A DNA stretch of 52,198 bases from Prevotella sp. GTDB taxonomy: Bacteria; Bacteroidota; Bacteroidia; Bacteroidales; Bacteroidaceae. The position numbers were made by a program, and so were the translations under genes. How positions within the stretch are numbered: the stretch's first letter is position 1; the number at the start of each line of letters is the position of its first letter. Shown piece after piece: positions 1 to 9,232 of this stretch. The DNA lies in NCBI GenBank assembly GCA_017474485.1, contig JAFVHO010000189.1, positions 1 to 52,198 of the forward strand. The letters run 5' to 3'. The notes below the pieces were generated by a model. It was not told where the DNA came from, ran no database searches, and saw only the letters and a program-made list of their open reading frames with translations.

Positions 1-198
1 AACTATCCCGTAGGTCATGGTGGTACGTACCGTCAGCCCAATGGCGGCGAGTTTACCATCCCCGCTCTGGCATGGTTGAAATGGCAACTGAAAGGTGACA
101 AGGAGGCTGCCAAGATGTTCATTGGTAAGAATCCCCAACTGCTAAAGCGTGAGAAATGGACGCTGGAGGCTAATAAGAAGTTCCAGAAACTGAAGTAA
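1..198 (+). CDS. C-terminal end of an alpha/beta-hydrolase-like protein (partial)
   Basis: The first 65 codons of the window are open in frame 1 and end at a TAA at 196-198. The start lies outside the window. The visible tail has NYPVGHGGTY near the beginning, where a catalytic histidine of an alpha/beta hydrolase would fit, then ALAWLKWQLKGDKEAAKMF, a C-terminal helix pattern I associate with secreted Bacteroidota esterases. The next gene starts 3 bases later, so the two are probably cotranscribed with the CE15-like and GH31 genes. A role as an esterase acting on xylan decorations is inference from context; the fragment is too short to assign a family. Confidence 0.6.
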   Translation, partial: NYPVGHGGTYRQPNGGEFTIPALAWLKWQLKGDKEAAKMFIGKNPQLLKREKWTLEANKKFQKLK

Positions 199-201
199 AA
201 C

Positions 202-1404
202 ATGATGAAGACAAATTATCTGATAGGTTTATCACTTATCACTTTTTACTTGTCACTTTTCACTAGCCCCGTTAGGGCGCAAAATGTGCCATTAGTATAT
301 GGTGTCGAGAATACGGGCTTCCATTTGAAGAAGCCGAAGATGACTGCACCAGACAAGTTACCTGTCATCCGTGATTTGCCTAATGCTTTGGAAGGTGTCA
401 AGAAATTTTCCGATTGGACGAAACGTCGTAACACTATCAGTCACATGATTCAACACTATGGCATTGGCGAGAAGCCTGCCGTAGCTTCTGAACAGGTAAA
501 ATCCCGTATGGATGGTGATACGCTGATAGTAGATATTACCGTAGGCAAGGAGACACTTACGTTGAAATCACAGATACGCTATCCGAAGACGGGTCAGGCT
601 CCTTACGCGCTGATGATTGGTACGGACATGATAGCTCTGCCCCGTAAGTTATTTGATGACAGACCTATAGCCACCATGACATTTACATCGGCACAGGTCA
701 ACGACTACAAACAGTTTGGCAGACACCATGACCGTGGAGAGCATAACTTTGACCGCCTCTATCCAGAGCTGAAGGCCAACGGTGCCTATAGTGAGTGGGC
801 ATGGGGTATGAGCCGTCTCATTGATGGCTTGCAACAGTTAGGTCCCGAGGTCACTAAGATAGATACGAAACGTATTGGTGTGACGGGATGTTCGTATGCT
901 GGCAAGATGGCCCTCTACTGTGGTGCTTTCGACGAGCGTATCGCCCTTGTTATCGCACAGGAACCTGGTGGCGGTGGTGCTGCCTCTTGGCGCAAGTCGC
1001 ATGAGCTGACGTTAGCGGGAAAGAATTTGGAGGATATTGACAAGACCGACTATCACTGGTTCTTGGAGAGTCAGAAGGAGAACTTCCGCGGCGACAGCGT
1101 CTATCGTTTGCCTTACGACCAGCACGAGCTCTGCGCGATGGTCTGCCCACGTGCCTTGTTGTTGTTAGGCAATCCTGACTACGAATGGTTGGCCGATGGT
1201 TCTATGCTTGTCTCAGCAAAGGCTGCCAAGGAGGTTTGGAAGAAATTCGGCATTGGCGATCGTATGGGATGGAGTATCGTTAGCGGCCACGGCCACTGTC
1301 AGTTGCCCCAGAGTCAGTACCCCGAGGTACAGGCCTTTATTGACAAGTTCCTGTTAGGTAAGGATACTGATACCCGAGACATTCAAATCTCAGACTTAAA
1401 ATAG
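202..1404 (+). CDS. CE15-like glucuronoyl esterase, secreted
   Basis: CE15 enzymes cleave the ester between 4-O-methyl-glucuronic acid of xylan and lignin alcohols. The 400-residue product has a signal peptide ending near PVRA. The nucleophile elbow is GVTGCSYAGK with Ser231. It is followed by AQEPGGGGAASWR, close to the CE15 QE-x-G-x-GG-x-x-x-WR block. The SGHGHCQLP motif near the C-terminus supplies the histidine, most likely His365. The usual CE15 elbow is GCSRxGK; here Tyr232 replaces the arginine, so activity may differ. ATG codons at 202 and 205 are both possible. The gene sits 3 bases after the preceding esterase-like gene and 4 bases before the GH31 gene, consistent with one operon. 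Part of the signal peptide is encoded by a short cacttatcactt-type repeat. Confidence 0.82.
   Translation: MMKTNYLIGLSLITFYLSLFTSPVRAQNVPLVYGVENTGFHLKKPKMTAPDKLPVIRDLPNALEGVKKFSDWTKRRNTISHMIQHYGIGEKPAVASEQVKSRMDGDTLIVDITVGKETLTLKSQIRYPKTGQAPYALMIGTDMIALPRKLFDDRPIATMTFTSAQVNDYKQFGRHHDRGEHNFDRLYPELKANGAYSEWAWGMSRLIDGLQQLGPEVTKIDTKRIGVTGCSYAGKMALYCGAFDERIALVIAQEPGGGGAASWRKSHELTLAGKNLEDIDKTDYHWFLESQKENFRGDSVYRLPYDQHELCAMVCPRALLLLGNPDYEWLADGSMLVSAKAAKEVWKKFGIGDRMGWSIVSGHGHCQLPQSQYPEVQAFIDKFLLGKDTDTRDIQISDLK
227..264 (+). repeat. Word-like short repeat inside a signal-peptide coding region
   Basis: The stretch is built from variants of TTATCACTT, ACTTTTTACTTG and TCACTTTTCAC and encodes the hydrophobic part of the signal peptide (SLITFYLSLFTSP). 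Similar word repeats occur elsewhere in this window. Confidence 0.55.
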
Positions 1405-1408
1405 ACAA

Positions 1409-3787
1409 ATGGATAAGAAGGCGTATTTTTTGGCAGTGTTTCTCGTATGGGCACTTGCTGTAGCAGGACAGACGGCGGTTAAGGTTGAATTCGTGACTCC
1501 AAGTATTGTACATGTCGTGAAAGGACAGCCCACCAAGACGCTGGTGGTTACGTTGAAGCCCCAGCAGGTGGCGATGACGCAGAAAGGCAATACATGGAAG
1601 AGCAGCGAGCTGACTGTTAAACTGGATCCAGGGAGCCAAAGTCTGACGTTTATGACGAGCAAGGGTAAGGTGCTCCTCAGGGAGCAGGGCTGGAGTCTTA
1701 TCCGGAAGAATATAGATGAGTTTGAAGTCAGTCAGACCTTTACCCTCGACAAGGACGAGGCCATCTACGGTCTGGGTACTGTACAAGACGGCAAGTTGAA
1801 CCGTCGCGGACTGAAGAAACGCATGGAGCAGTCGAACTTGGAAGACTTCCAGAACGTGCTACAGTCAATCAAGGGCTGGAGCATCTATTGGGAGAACTAC
1901 TCACCGACGCTGTTTGAGGATAATGCCCAGGGAATGACGTTTACCTCTGAGGCAGGTCAGGGTGTGGACTACTACTTTATGTATGGCGGCACAGCCGATG
2001 GTAATATTGCCTTAATGCGCCAGCTGACGGGCGATGTGCCGATGTTCCCGTTGTGGACGTACGGCTTCTGGCAGTCGAAAGAGCGCTACAAGACGGCTCA
2101 GGAAACGGAGTCGATAGTCGATCAGTATCGTGCGCTGAATGTACCTCTTGATGGTATCATCCAGGATTGGCAATACTGGGGATCGAACTACCTATGGAAC
2201 GCGATGGACTTCCTGTCGGAGGACTTTTCCTATGGCAAGCAGATGATACAGAATGTTCACAAGAAGCACGCCCATTTTATGATTAGTATTTGGGCCAGCT
2301 TTGGACCGATGACCCAACAATATCGTGAACTGAACGAAAAGGGACTGTTGATGCCTTTCGAGACATGGCCCCAGAGCGGTATATCGCATGTATGGCCGCC
2401 CATCATGAAATATCCGTCGGGTGTGAAGGTGTATGATGCTTTCCATCCCGAGGCTCGCGCCATCTACTGGAAGTACTTGAAGACGCTGTACGACTATGGT
2501 ACGGATGCGTGGTGGATGGACTCTACCGACCCCGACTTCTTCAATCCCAAAGAGAGTGACTATGCCCACAAGGTGTATGGTGGTACGTGGCGTTCGCAGC
2601 GCAATGCGTTCCCGTTGGAGACCGTTCGCGGCATCTATCAGGCGCAGCGTAAGGAAGCGGATAGCCAAAAGCCAACTGCTAACAGCCAGAAGCGTGTTTT
2701 CATCATGACACGTTCGTCGTATGCCGGTCAGCAACATTATGGCTCGAACATGTGGAGTGGTGATGTAAATTCATCGTGGGACATGCTTCGCAAGCAAGTT
2801 CCTGCCGGACTTAGCTTCACACTGACAGGCAATCCCAATTTCAATACCGACATCGGTGGCTTCTTCTGCAATTCGTATAATACCAAGGGCAAAGGCTCTG
2901 CTCCCAAGAACCCACAGTTCCAGGAACTATATGTCCGTTGGATGCAGTATGGTCTGTTCTGTCCTGTCTTCCGTAGTCATGGTGCCGATGCCCCTCGTGA
3001 GATTTGGCAATTTGGTAAAAAGGGCGAACCCGTCTATGATGCCATTGAGAAGCAGATTCGTCTGCGTTATCGTCTTATACCTTATTTATATAGTACGGCT
3101 TGGCAGGTGACTTCGAATAATGACAGCTACATGCGTCCGCTGCTTGCCGATTTCGCCAGCGATAAGAAGGTTTGGGACATAGCCGACGAGTTTATGTTTG
3201 GACGTAGCATCCTTGCTGCCCCCATCGTCAACCCTCAGTATACTGAAGAAAAAGTAATCCGTACCAATGCTATGACGGGATGGGACCGCCAGTCTGTATC
3301 CGATGGTTCTGCCGTTGGAATCGCAGATTTTTCCACAACGAAGATTGCTACTAAGTACTTGCCTAAAGGAACCGTTTGGTATGATTTCTGGACTGGTAAA
3401 CAGTTTAAAGGTGGGCAGAACGTGACGTTTGAGACCGCGTTCGACCGTGTGCCGATGTTCGTCCGTGCCGGCAGCATTGTTCCATTGGGTCCTGAGATGC
3501 AGTATGTCGGCGAAAAGTCATGGGACAATTTGGAACTGCGTATCTATCCTGGTGCTGATGGTCAGTTTGTACTTTACGAGGACGAAGGAGACAACTATAA
3601 TTACGAAAAGGGTGCTTATAGTATTATAAATATAAAATGGAACGAGCGCGCGCGAACTCTGACGATTGGAGCACGTCAAGGTACTTTTAATGGCATGTTA
3701 CAGAAGCGACGCTTCACGATTTTAACACCTGATGGCAAACAGCAGACAATAAACTATGACGGTAAAGAGCAGGTAATTTCGTTATAA
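1409..3787 (+). CDS. GH31 alpha-xylosidase/alpha-glucosidase family enzyme
   Basis: This 792-residue protein is a GH31 retaining enzyme. It has a short signal peptide (ending AVAGQ), an N-terminal sandwich domain with IYGLGTVQDG, and a TIM barrel. The barrel contains the nucleophile motif DAWWMDSTDPDF (Asp371) and the acid/base motif MWSGDVNSSW (Asp452), followed by TGNPNFNTDIGGFF. C-terminal sandwich domains include FDRVPMFVRAGSIVPLGP. The WWMDSTDPD form and the xylan context favour an alpha-xylosidase, but alpha-glucosidase activity cannot be excluded. Xyloglucan or alpha-xylosyl side chains are possible substrates. It is the last gene before a strong terminator. A short insertion (ADSQKPTANSQKR, residues about 417-430) comes from a repeat like one found at 46091. 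Confidence 0.88.
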   Translation: MDKKAYFLAVFLVWALAVAGQTAVKVEFVTPSIVHVVKGQPTKTLVVTLKPQQVAMTQKGNTWKSSELTVKLDPGSQSLTFMTSKGKVLLREQGWSLIRKNIDEFEVSQTFTLDKDEAIYGLGTVQDGKLNRRGLKKRMEQSNLEDFQNVLQSIKGWSIYWENYSPTLFEDNAQGMTFTSEAGQGVDYYFMYGGTADGNIALMRQLTGDVPMFPLWTYGFWQSKERYKTAQETESIVDQYRALNVPLDGIIQDWQYWGSNYLWNAMDFLSEDFSYGKQMIQNVHKKHAHFMISIWASFGPMTQQYRELNEKGLLMPFETWPQSGISHVWPPIMKYPSGVKVYDAFHPEARAIYWKYLKTLYDYGTDAWWMDSTDPDFFNPKESDYAHKVYGGTWRSQRNAFPLETVRGIYQAQRKEADSQKPTANSQKRVFIMTRSSYAGQQHYGSNMWSGDVNSSWDMLRKQVPAGLSFTLTGNPNFNTDIGGFFCNSYNTKGKGSAPKNPQFQELYVRWMQYGLFCPVFRSHGADAPREIWQFGKKGEPVYDAIEKQIRLRYRLIPYLYSTAWQVTSNNDSYMRPLLADFASDKKVWDIADEFMFGRSILAAPIVNPQYTEEKVIRTNAMTGWDRQSVSDGSAVGIADFSTTKIATKYLPKGTVWYDFWTGKQFKGGQNVTFETAFDRVPMFVRAGSIVPLGPEMQYVGEKSWDNLELRIYPGADGQFVLYEDEGDNYNYEKGAYSIINIKWNERARTLTIGARQGTFNGMLQKRRFTILTPDGKQQTINYDGKEQVISL
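2661..2691 (+). repeat. AGCCAAC-type word repeat inside the GH31 gene
   Basis: Imperfect repeats of agccaaaagccaactgct and aacagccag encode a polar linker of about 10 residues. The same words reappear in the signal-peptide region of the esterase gene at 46091-46132. Confidence 0.55.
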
Positions 3788-3813
3788 GAAACAAATCTTA
3801 ATAAATATTATAC

Positions 3814-3846
3814 AAAACCCCTTGATAGGAAAAATCAAGGGGTTTG
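3814..3846 (+). terminator. Intrinsic terminator after the GH31 gene
   Basis: An exact 11-bp stem (AAACCCCTTGA at 3815-3825 with its complement at 3835-3845) encloses a 9-base loop, 27 bases after the GH31 stop. The right arm ends in TTT. It separates the esterase/GH31 operon from the SusC operon. Confidence 0.85.
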
Positions 3847-3894
3847 TGTATCTAAAACCCTTTAAACAAAGGCGATAGTACAATTTATAAAGTT

Positions 3895-3941
3895 TTTGTT
3901 ACAAATGACAAAAGGTATTTTCTTAAAAACATCTAATTTTG
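3895..3941 (+). promoter_or_regulatory. Promoter region of the SusC operon
   Basis: TAATTTTG at 3934-3941, followed by C, matches the Bacteroidota -7 box TAnnTTTGC. No clear -33 TTTG is seen. TTTGTTACAAATG at 3895-3907 lies about 27 bases upstream and resembles sequences upstream of other xylan genes here, so it is a candidate activator site (inference). The leader to the SusC start would be about 80 bases. Confidence 0.6.
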
Positions 3942-4026
3942 CAGCGTCAAAAATATATATATTAACGAAATTAGCTTAAATTCAACTTAATTCAACATTA
4001 TTATTTTATTAACTAAATCTAAATTT

Positions 4027-7000
4027 ATGTGGAACTTTAAAAAGTTACAGAAAACTTTGGCAGTGCTGTTCCTGCTCTGCATGATTCCTCTTGGGATGAA
4101 TGCTCAGATAGTCAAGGGAACAGTCAATGACGAGGCTGGAGAACCGATTATTGGTGCAACAGTCAAAGTACAGGGTAGCAATGAAGGCACGGTTACCGAT
4201 TTCGACGGTAATTTCAGCGTCAAAGCTTCCTCTAACGCCACACTGGTCATTTCCTACGTGGGTTACACAACCCAACAGGTGAAGGTTGGTGGCAAGAGTA
4301 ACATCACCGTTACCTTAGTTGAGGACAACACCACGTTGAACGATGTGGTCGTTATCGGTTATGGTGTTCAGAAGAAAAAGCTGGTGACGGGTGCCACTGT
4401 TCAGGTAAAGGGTGATGACATCGCCAAGCTGAACACCACCAATGCACTCGAGGCTATGCAGTCAAGCACGCCTGGTGTACAGATTACCCAGTCATCTTCA
4501 CAGCCTGGTAAGGGATACAAGGTTTACATCCGTGGTATCGGTACTACTGGTAATTCCAAACCTCTTTATGTGATTGATGGTGTTGCTGGTGGTGATCTTG
4601 ACGGTATCAACCCCAACGACATTGAAAGCATCGACATTTTGAAGGATGCTGCATCATCTGCTATCTATGGTGCCCGTGCTGCTAACGGTGTCATCCTGGT
4701 TACTACCAAGCAGGGTAAGGCAGGTAAAATTGAAGTTACCTATAATGGTTCTGTAGGTTGGTCGAACGCCTATAAGCGTCCTCAGCTCCTCAATGCACAG
4801 CAGTACATGACTATCATTGATGAGTATAGCTTCAATACTTCTGGTCAAAAGATGGATTGGGCTGGCTTCGTTCCTGCTGACATCCTTACCAAGGTTAATA
4901 GTGGTTGGGAAGGTACTGACTGGTGGGGCGCATTCGAAAACAAGAATGCTCTTCAGCAGAATCATTCTGTAACCTTAACTGGTGGTACAGACCGTTCTAA
5001 GTTTGCCATGTCTTACACCTATACTGGTAACGAAGGTATTATGGGTGCTGATATGGCTTCTTTCTACAAGCGCCACACCGTTCGTATCAACAGCGAGCAT
5101 GTGCTCTTGAAAGCAAAGGACTTCGATGCTATTACCATCGGTGAAAATATCTCTATCGGCTATAACAAGAGTCACGACTTGGCTGAGGATGGTATGTACT
5201 GGAGCTATATTCATAGCTTGCTCCAAACTTGTCCTCTCATGCCACAGTATGCTGAAAATGGTGACATCTATTATTATCAGACTCCTGACGCTGTAGGTAA
5301 TGTTGTTTATGGTCAAGGCTGGAACTCTTCATTGTTCAGCAACCCATGGGAGAACCTTTCAAAGGGTGGCTTCAACTCTAAGGCGGAGAGCCGTAACGTT
5401 AATACCAGTGCTACTGCTTTCATTACCATCCAGCCTATTAAGGGTCTGAGATTCCGTTCTCAGTTCAACTATAGCTGGGGTTCAGGTGCATATCGTAACT
5501 ATAATGAGCCACGTTCTACTGGTTATGGTAATGCTACATCAATTATTTATAGTGTTAACCAGAGTGCTTGGTTGAATACTAATTTCTCTATTGAAAACAC
5601 CCTCACATACGATCTTCCTATTATTGCTGGTCATAAGATCAGTGCCATGGTTGGTCAGAGCTTCCAGAGCACCGCTTGGAGCACAAATGTAGGTGGTTCT
5701 AACAAGGTTAATAACGGTGAGCAGCTTGCAACACTGAAGGGTTGGGATTCTGCATACCTGACTAACGTCAAACTGGTTAATGCTACCGATGCTACTCTGA
5801 CTGGCAAGCCCAATGATGAAGAGTATCTGGCTTCTTGGTTCGGTCGTTTGACATGGGACTGGAATGAGACCTACATGGCTACCTTTACCTTACGTCATGA
5901 TGGTTCAAGTATCTTCACAGACGGCAAGCGCTGGGGCACCTTCCCCTCTGCATCTGTAGGTTGGGTAGTTACCAATGAGAAGTTTATGGAGAGCACAAAG
6001 AGTTGGCTTGACTTCTTCAAGATTCGTGCATCTTGGGGTCAGAACGGTAACTGTTCTATCGATAAGTACCAGTATTTGGCAACCATCGCTCTGTCTGGTG
6101 AGGCTTACGACAGCGGTTACAAGTTTGCTTCTGATATGGCTACATCTGTTGCTGGTAGTCCTAATGTTGGTGCTTACGCTAACATCGTACCTAACCCCGA
6201 CCTGACTTGGGAAACTTCTGAGCAGCTTGACTTCGGTTTCGATGCTCGTTTCCTGAATAGCCGTTTAGGTTTAACCTTCGACTGGTATAAGAAGACTACT
6301 AAGGACTGGCTGATTACAGGTCCTCAGATTGCTATCAATGGTACCAATCCTGCAGCCATCAATGGTGGTGACGTAAAGAATACAGGTATTGAGATTGCTC
6401 TCTCATGGAATGACAGAGTTAATAAGGACTTCAGCTACAATGCAAGTGTAAACTTGGCTACCAATAAGAACGAAGTAACCCGTATCGCTAATGAGAATCA
6501 TTATATCAATGGTCCTAGTGGTGTGCTTTCACAGGGTACAGAATACTGCTACCGTGCTGAGGAAGGCAAGCCCATCGGTTATTTCTATGGCATGTCATAT
6601 AGCGGTATCTGGCAGAATCAGGCACAGATTGATGCTGCTAACGCAGAGTCACTGAAGCGTCATCCTGGACTTGAGAAAGCTACATGGGACGGTGCACAGC
6701 CTGGTGACTGCATCTGGGATGACTGGAACGATGATGGTGTAATTACCTATGCAGAGGGTTCTACATGTGACCGTCATGAGATTGGTAATCCTAACCCCGA
6801 CGTGATGCTGGGTATCAACCTTGGTTTGAACTGGAAGGGTATTGACTTCTCTGTAAACGGTGCTGGTGCATTTGGTCATCAGATCATGCGTTCTTACCGT
6901 TCATTCAGTGATGCACCCTATCAGAACTATGATACTTCGATTCTGGATCGTTGGTATGGTGAAGGCACCTCAAACGATCAGCCTCGTATCTCAAGTACAG

Positions 7001-7290
7001 GTCACCAGAACACGAACTGGGTATCAACTCGTTACATGGAAGATGCTGACTACTTCAAGATTAAGACTATTACGCTGGGTTACGACTTTAAGAATCTTTG
7101 GAAGTCTTGCCCATTCCAGCAGCTTCGTCTCTATGTTCAGGCACAAAACCTCCATACATTCACCAAGTACAAGGGCCTCGATCCTGAGGTAGGTAACAAT
7201 GCTGGTGGTAGTGGCTGGGCATCTGGTATTGACCTGGGTCTTTACCCAAGCGCTCGTACTTATCTGATTGGTGCAAGTATTAAATTCTAA
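4027..7290 (+). CDS. SusC-like TonB-dependent outer-membrane transporter
   Basis: SusC proteins import oligosaccharides across the outer membrane using TonB energy. The 1087-residue protein has a signal peptide ending GMNAQ. A carboxypeptidase-regulatory-like domain follows (residues about 28-105, VKGTVNDEAGEPIIGATV to VGYTTQQV). A TonB-box-like stretch (LNDVVVIGYGVQ) comes next. The plug domain includes the SusC-typical VYIRGIGTTGNSKPLYVIDG and SAIYGARAANGVILVTTK. The rest is a long beta-barrel ending in an outer-membrane-type phenylalanine (GASIKF). Length is usual for SusC. The SusD gene follows after 15 bases. Xylan fragments as substrate are inferred from the surrounding enzymes. Confidence 0.96.
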   Translation: MWNFKKLQKTLAVLFLLCMIPLGMNAQIVKGTVNDEAGEPIIGATVKVQGSNEGTVTDFDGNFSVKASSNATLVISYVGYTTQQVKVGGKSNITVTLVEDNTTLNDVVVIGYGVQKKKLVTGATVQVKGDDIAKLNTTNALEAMQSSTPGVQITQSSSQPGKGYKVYIRGIGTTGNSKPLYVIDGVAGGDLDGINPNDIESIDILKDAASSAIYGARAANGVILVTTKQGKAGKIEVTYNGSVGWSNAYKRPQLLNAQQYMTIIDEYSFNTSGQKMDWAGFVPADILTKVNSGWEGTDWWGAFENKNALQQNHSVTLTGGTDRSKFAMSYTYTGNEGIMGADMASFYKRHTVRINSEHVLLKAKDFDAITIGENISIGYNKSHDLAEDGMYWSYIHSLLQTCPLMPQYAENGDIYYYQTPDAVGNVVYGQGWNSSLFSNPWENLSKGGFNSKAESRNVNTSATAFITIQPIKGLRFRSQFNYSWGSGAYRNYNEPRSTGYGNATSIIYSVNQSAWLNTNFSIENTLTYDLPIIAGHKISAMVGQSFQSTAWSTNVGGSNKVNNGEQLATLKGWDSAYLTNVKLVNATDATLTGKPNDEEYLASWFGRLTWDWNETYMATFTLRHDGSSIFTDGKRWGTFPSASVGWVVTNEKFMESTKSWLDFFKIRASWGQNGNCSIDKYQYLATIALSGEAYDSGYKFASDMATSVAGSPNVGAYANIVPNPDLTWETSEQLDFGFDARFLNSRLGLTFDWYKKTTKDWLITGPQIAINGTNPAAINGGDVKNTGIEIALSWNDRVNKDFSYNASVNLATNKNEVTRIANENHYINGPSGVLSQGTEYCYRAEEGKPIGYFYGMSYSGIWQNQAQIDAANAESLKRHPGLEKATWDGAQPGDCIWDDWNDDGVITYAEGSTCDRHEIGNPNPDVMLGINLGLNWKGIDFSVNGAGAFGHQIMRSYRSFSDAPYQNYDTSILDRWYGEGTSNDQPRISSTGHQNTNWVSTRYMEDADYFKIKTITLGYDFKNLWKSCPFQQLRLYVQAQNLHTFTKYKGLDPEVGNNAGGSGWASGIDLGLYPSARTYLIGASIKF

Positions 7291-7305
7291 TTCGACAATT
7301 AAGTT

Positions 7306-9213
7306 ATGAAGAAATATATTTTATCAGCATTAGTTGTTTCGTCAGCAACTTTGTTTACAGCTTGTAACGACATGCTGGATACAGATCCGCGTGTGACTGA
7401 TCTGACCGCAGCTACTTTCCCTGGTAAGCCTGCCGATGTTGAGGCACTGAATGCGGGTACCTATAGTATTATGAATACGTTAGGTGGCGGAGATCAAAGT
7501 GGTATATTAAATAATCCTTTCTACTGGTGGTCGCTCATGTCAGATGACTGCTTCGGTAGTGGTGGTTTGCAAGACAATGTCGCAAAGTCACTGCATCATT
7601 TTACAACGGCAAGTGCTAACCAGTACGAGCAGGATTTCATCCTTCTGTATGGTGGTATCTCACGTGCCAACAACCAGATTGAGACCATCGACAATGTGAA
7701 ATGGACTGACGCTCAGAAGGCTCAGCGTAATCAGCTTCTTGGTGAGGGCTACTTTATGCGTGGTTTCTACACCCTCTTGCTTACCCAGATGTATGGCGAT
7801 GTACCTCTGATTACTTCTACTACTATTACTGATGCGATGCAGGAAGAGAAAAGTGCAGAGACGGATGTATATCCACAGATCCTCTCTGACTTTGTTTCTG
7901 CCAAGAATCTTATGAAGGCAGAACGTGCTAATGGTTCAGGCCATGCTGACAAGTACACTGCTGAAGCATTTATTGCACGTGCATGGATGTTCTGGGCAGG
8001 TTTCTATAAAGGAGTTCGTGAGCTTGCTTCTGGAGATGCTTCTATGGATCTTGTAGCTCAGGAGGGTTGCGCAGAAGGTACAAAATTGGCAAAGGCTGAT
8101 GTCGTTGCCGCACTGAAGGATGTCATTAACAATGGTGGTTACAAGCTTTGCGAGGACTTCCGTTCACTCTGGCAGTATTCTAACAGTTTGCTTTGGGATG
8201 AGGCACACGACGGTAAAGGTCATGCATATGAATTCATTGCAGACATGAAACGTGAAAACTGCTTCGACCAGCCTGGTATGGGTAATGGTAACACTGAGGA
8301 GATTTTCCAGATTCAGTTTATGAATGCTTCTAAGTGGGCTATCGGTGGTACTTATAACAACCCACGTATGTATTCAAACTATCTATCTTGCTTCTGGGGA
8401 CTTCGTAATGGTGCTACCAATGATAATGGTAAGCGTGACAAGACATATCCATTCAACCAAGGTTGGGGTCAGGGTACTCCTTCAAACAACCTGTGGGATG
8501 ACTGGACAGATGCTGAAAGAACAGGCGGCTATACCGACATTCGTAAACTTGGTACTTTGATTGACCTCGAAAATGAGCTTGCAGCTTATACTTACGAGAA
8601 AGACGACTGTGAGGAGTCTGGCTATGGTGTTAAGAAGTATGCCGATGTAAACCTCGATGCTTGTGCTGCAGATAACGATTCTTGGTGGAGTAAGGCTCCT
8701 GGTTATACCAGCAGCTCGCTTGACAATAAGCAGCAGGGTGACCACTTCGAGGACTACTACCTGATGCGTTATGCTGACGTTCTTCTGATGATGACCGAGC
8801 TCACTGGTGATCCTCAGTACATGAACCAAGTGCAGAAGCGTGCTGGTGTTCCTCAGACAGGATACTCTTTGACAGCCGTTCAGAACGAGCGTCGTTGGGA
8901 GTTTGCATTAGAAGGTCTTCGTTTCAACGATATGCGTCGTTGGTCTGGAGCAGATGGCCACAGCGAGAGCTCATACGCTGCTAAGGCTCTCCAAGCTCAG
9001 AAGGGTAAGCAGATTGTATGCCTTGGTCAGAAGGGAGCTAAGCGCAGTATGGAGCACATGACATGTTCTTGGTCTAAGCGTTATGCCGATACCAAGGGCT
9101 TCTTGCCGAAGCCTCAGGCTCAGATTACTCTGATGAACAATAAGATGAAGCAAAACGCAGGCTGGGATGAAAATGCATCTGCGACAGAGTACACATATAA
9201 AGTTCTTTATTAA
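7306..9213 (+). CDS. SusD-like glycan-binding outer-membrane lipoprotein
   Basis: SusD proteins form a lid over SusC and bind the incoming glycan. The 635-residue product begins with a lipoprotein signal peptide whose lipobox cysteine is in LFTACND. The SusD N-terminal region includes FYWWSLMSDDCF and the TPR-like LLGEGYFMRGFYTLLLTQMYGDVPLI. The C-terminal RagB/SusD region contains YYLMRYADVLLMMTEL and NERRWEFALEGLRFNDMRRW, a hallmark of the family. It is somewhat longer than many SusD proteins. It pairs with the SusC gene 15 bases upstream and is followed 19 bases later by another lipoprotein gene. Confidence 0.96.
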   Translation: MKKYILSALVVSSATLFTACNDMLDTDPRVTDLTAATFPGKPADVEALNAGTYSIMNTLGGGDQSGILNNPFYWWSLMSDDCFGSGGLQDNVAKSLHHFTTASANQYEQDFILLYGGISRANNQIETIDNVKWTDAQKAQRNQLLGEGYFMRGFYTLLLTQMYGDVPLITSTTITDAMQEEKSAETDVYPQILSDFVSAKNLMKAERANGSGHADKYTAEAFIARAWMFWAGFYKGVRELASGDASMDLVAQEGCAEGTKLAKADVVAALKDVINNGGYKLCEDFRSLWQYSNSLLWDEAHDGKGHAYEFIADMKRENCFDQPGMGNGNTEEIFQIQFMNASKWAIGGTYNNPRMYSNYLSCFWGLRNGATNDNGKRDKTYPFNQGWGQGTPSNNLWDDWTDAERTGGYTDIRKLGTLIDLENELAAYTYEKDDCEESGYGVKKYADVNLDACAADNDSWWSKAPGYTSSSLDNKQQGDHFEDYYLMRYADVLLMMTELTGDPQYMNQVQKRAGVPQTGYSLTAVQNERRWEFALEGLRFNDMRRWSGADGHSESSYAAKALQAQKGKQIVCLGQKGAKRSMEHMTCSWSKRYADTKGFLPKPQAQITLMNNKMKQNAGWDENASATEYTYKVLY

Positions 9214-9232
9214 ATTTAATTAAGTAAACAAT

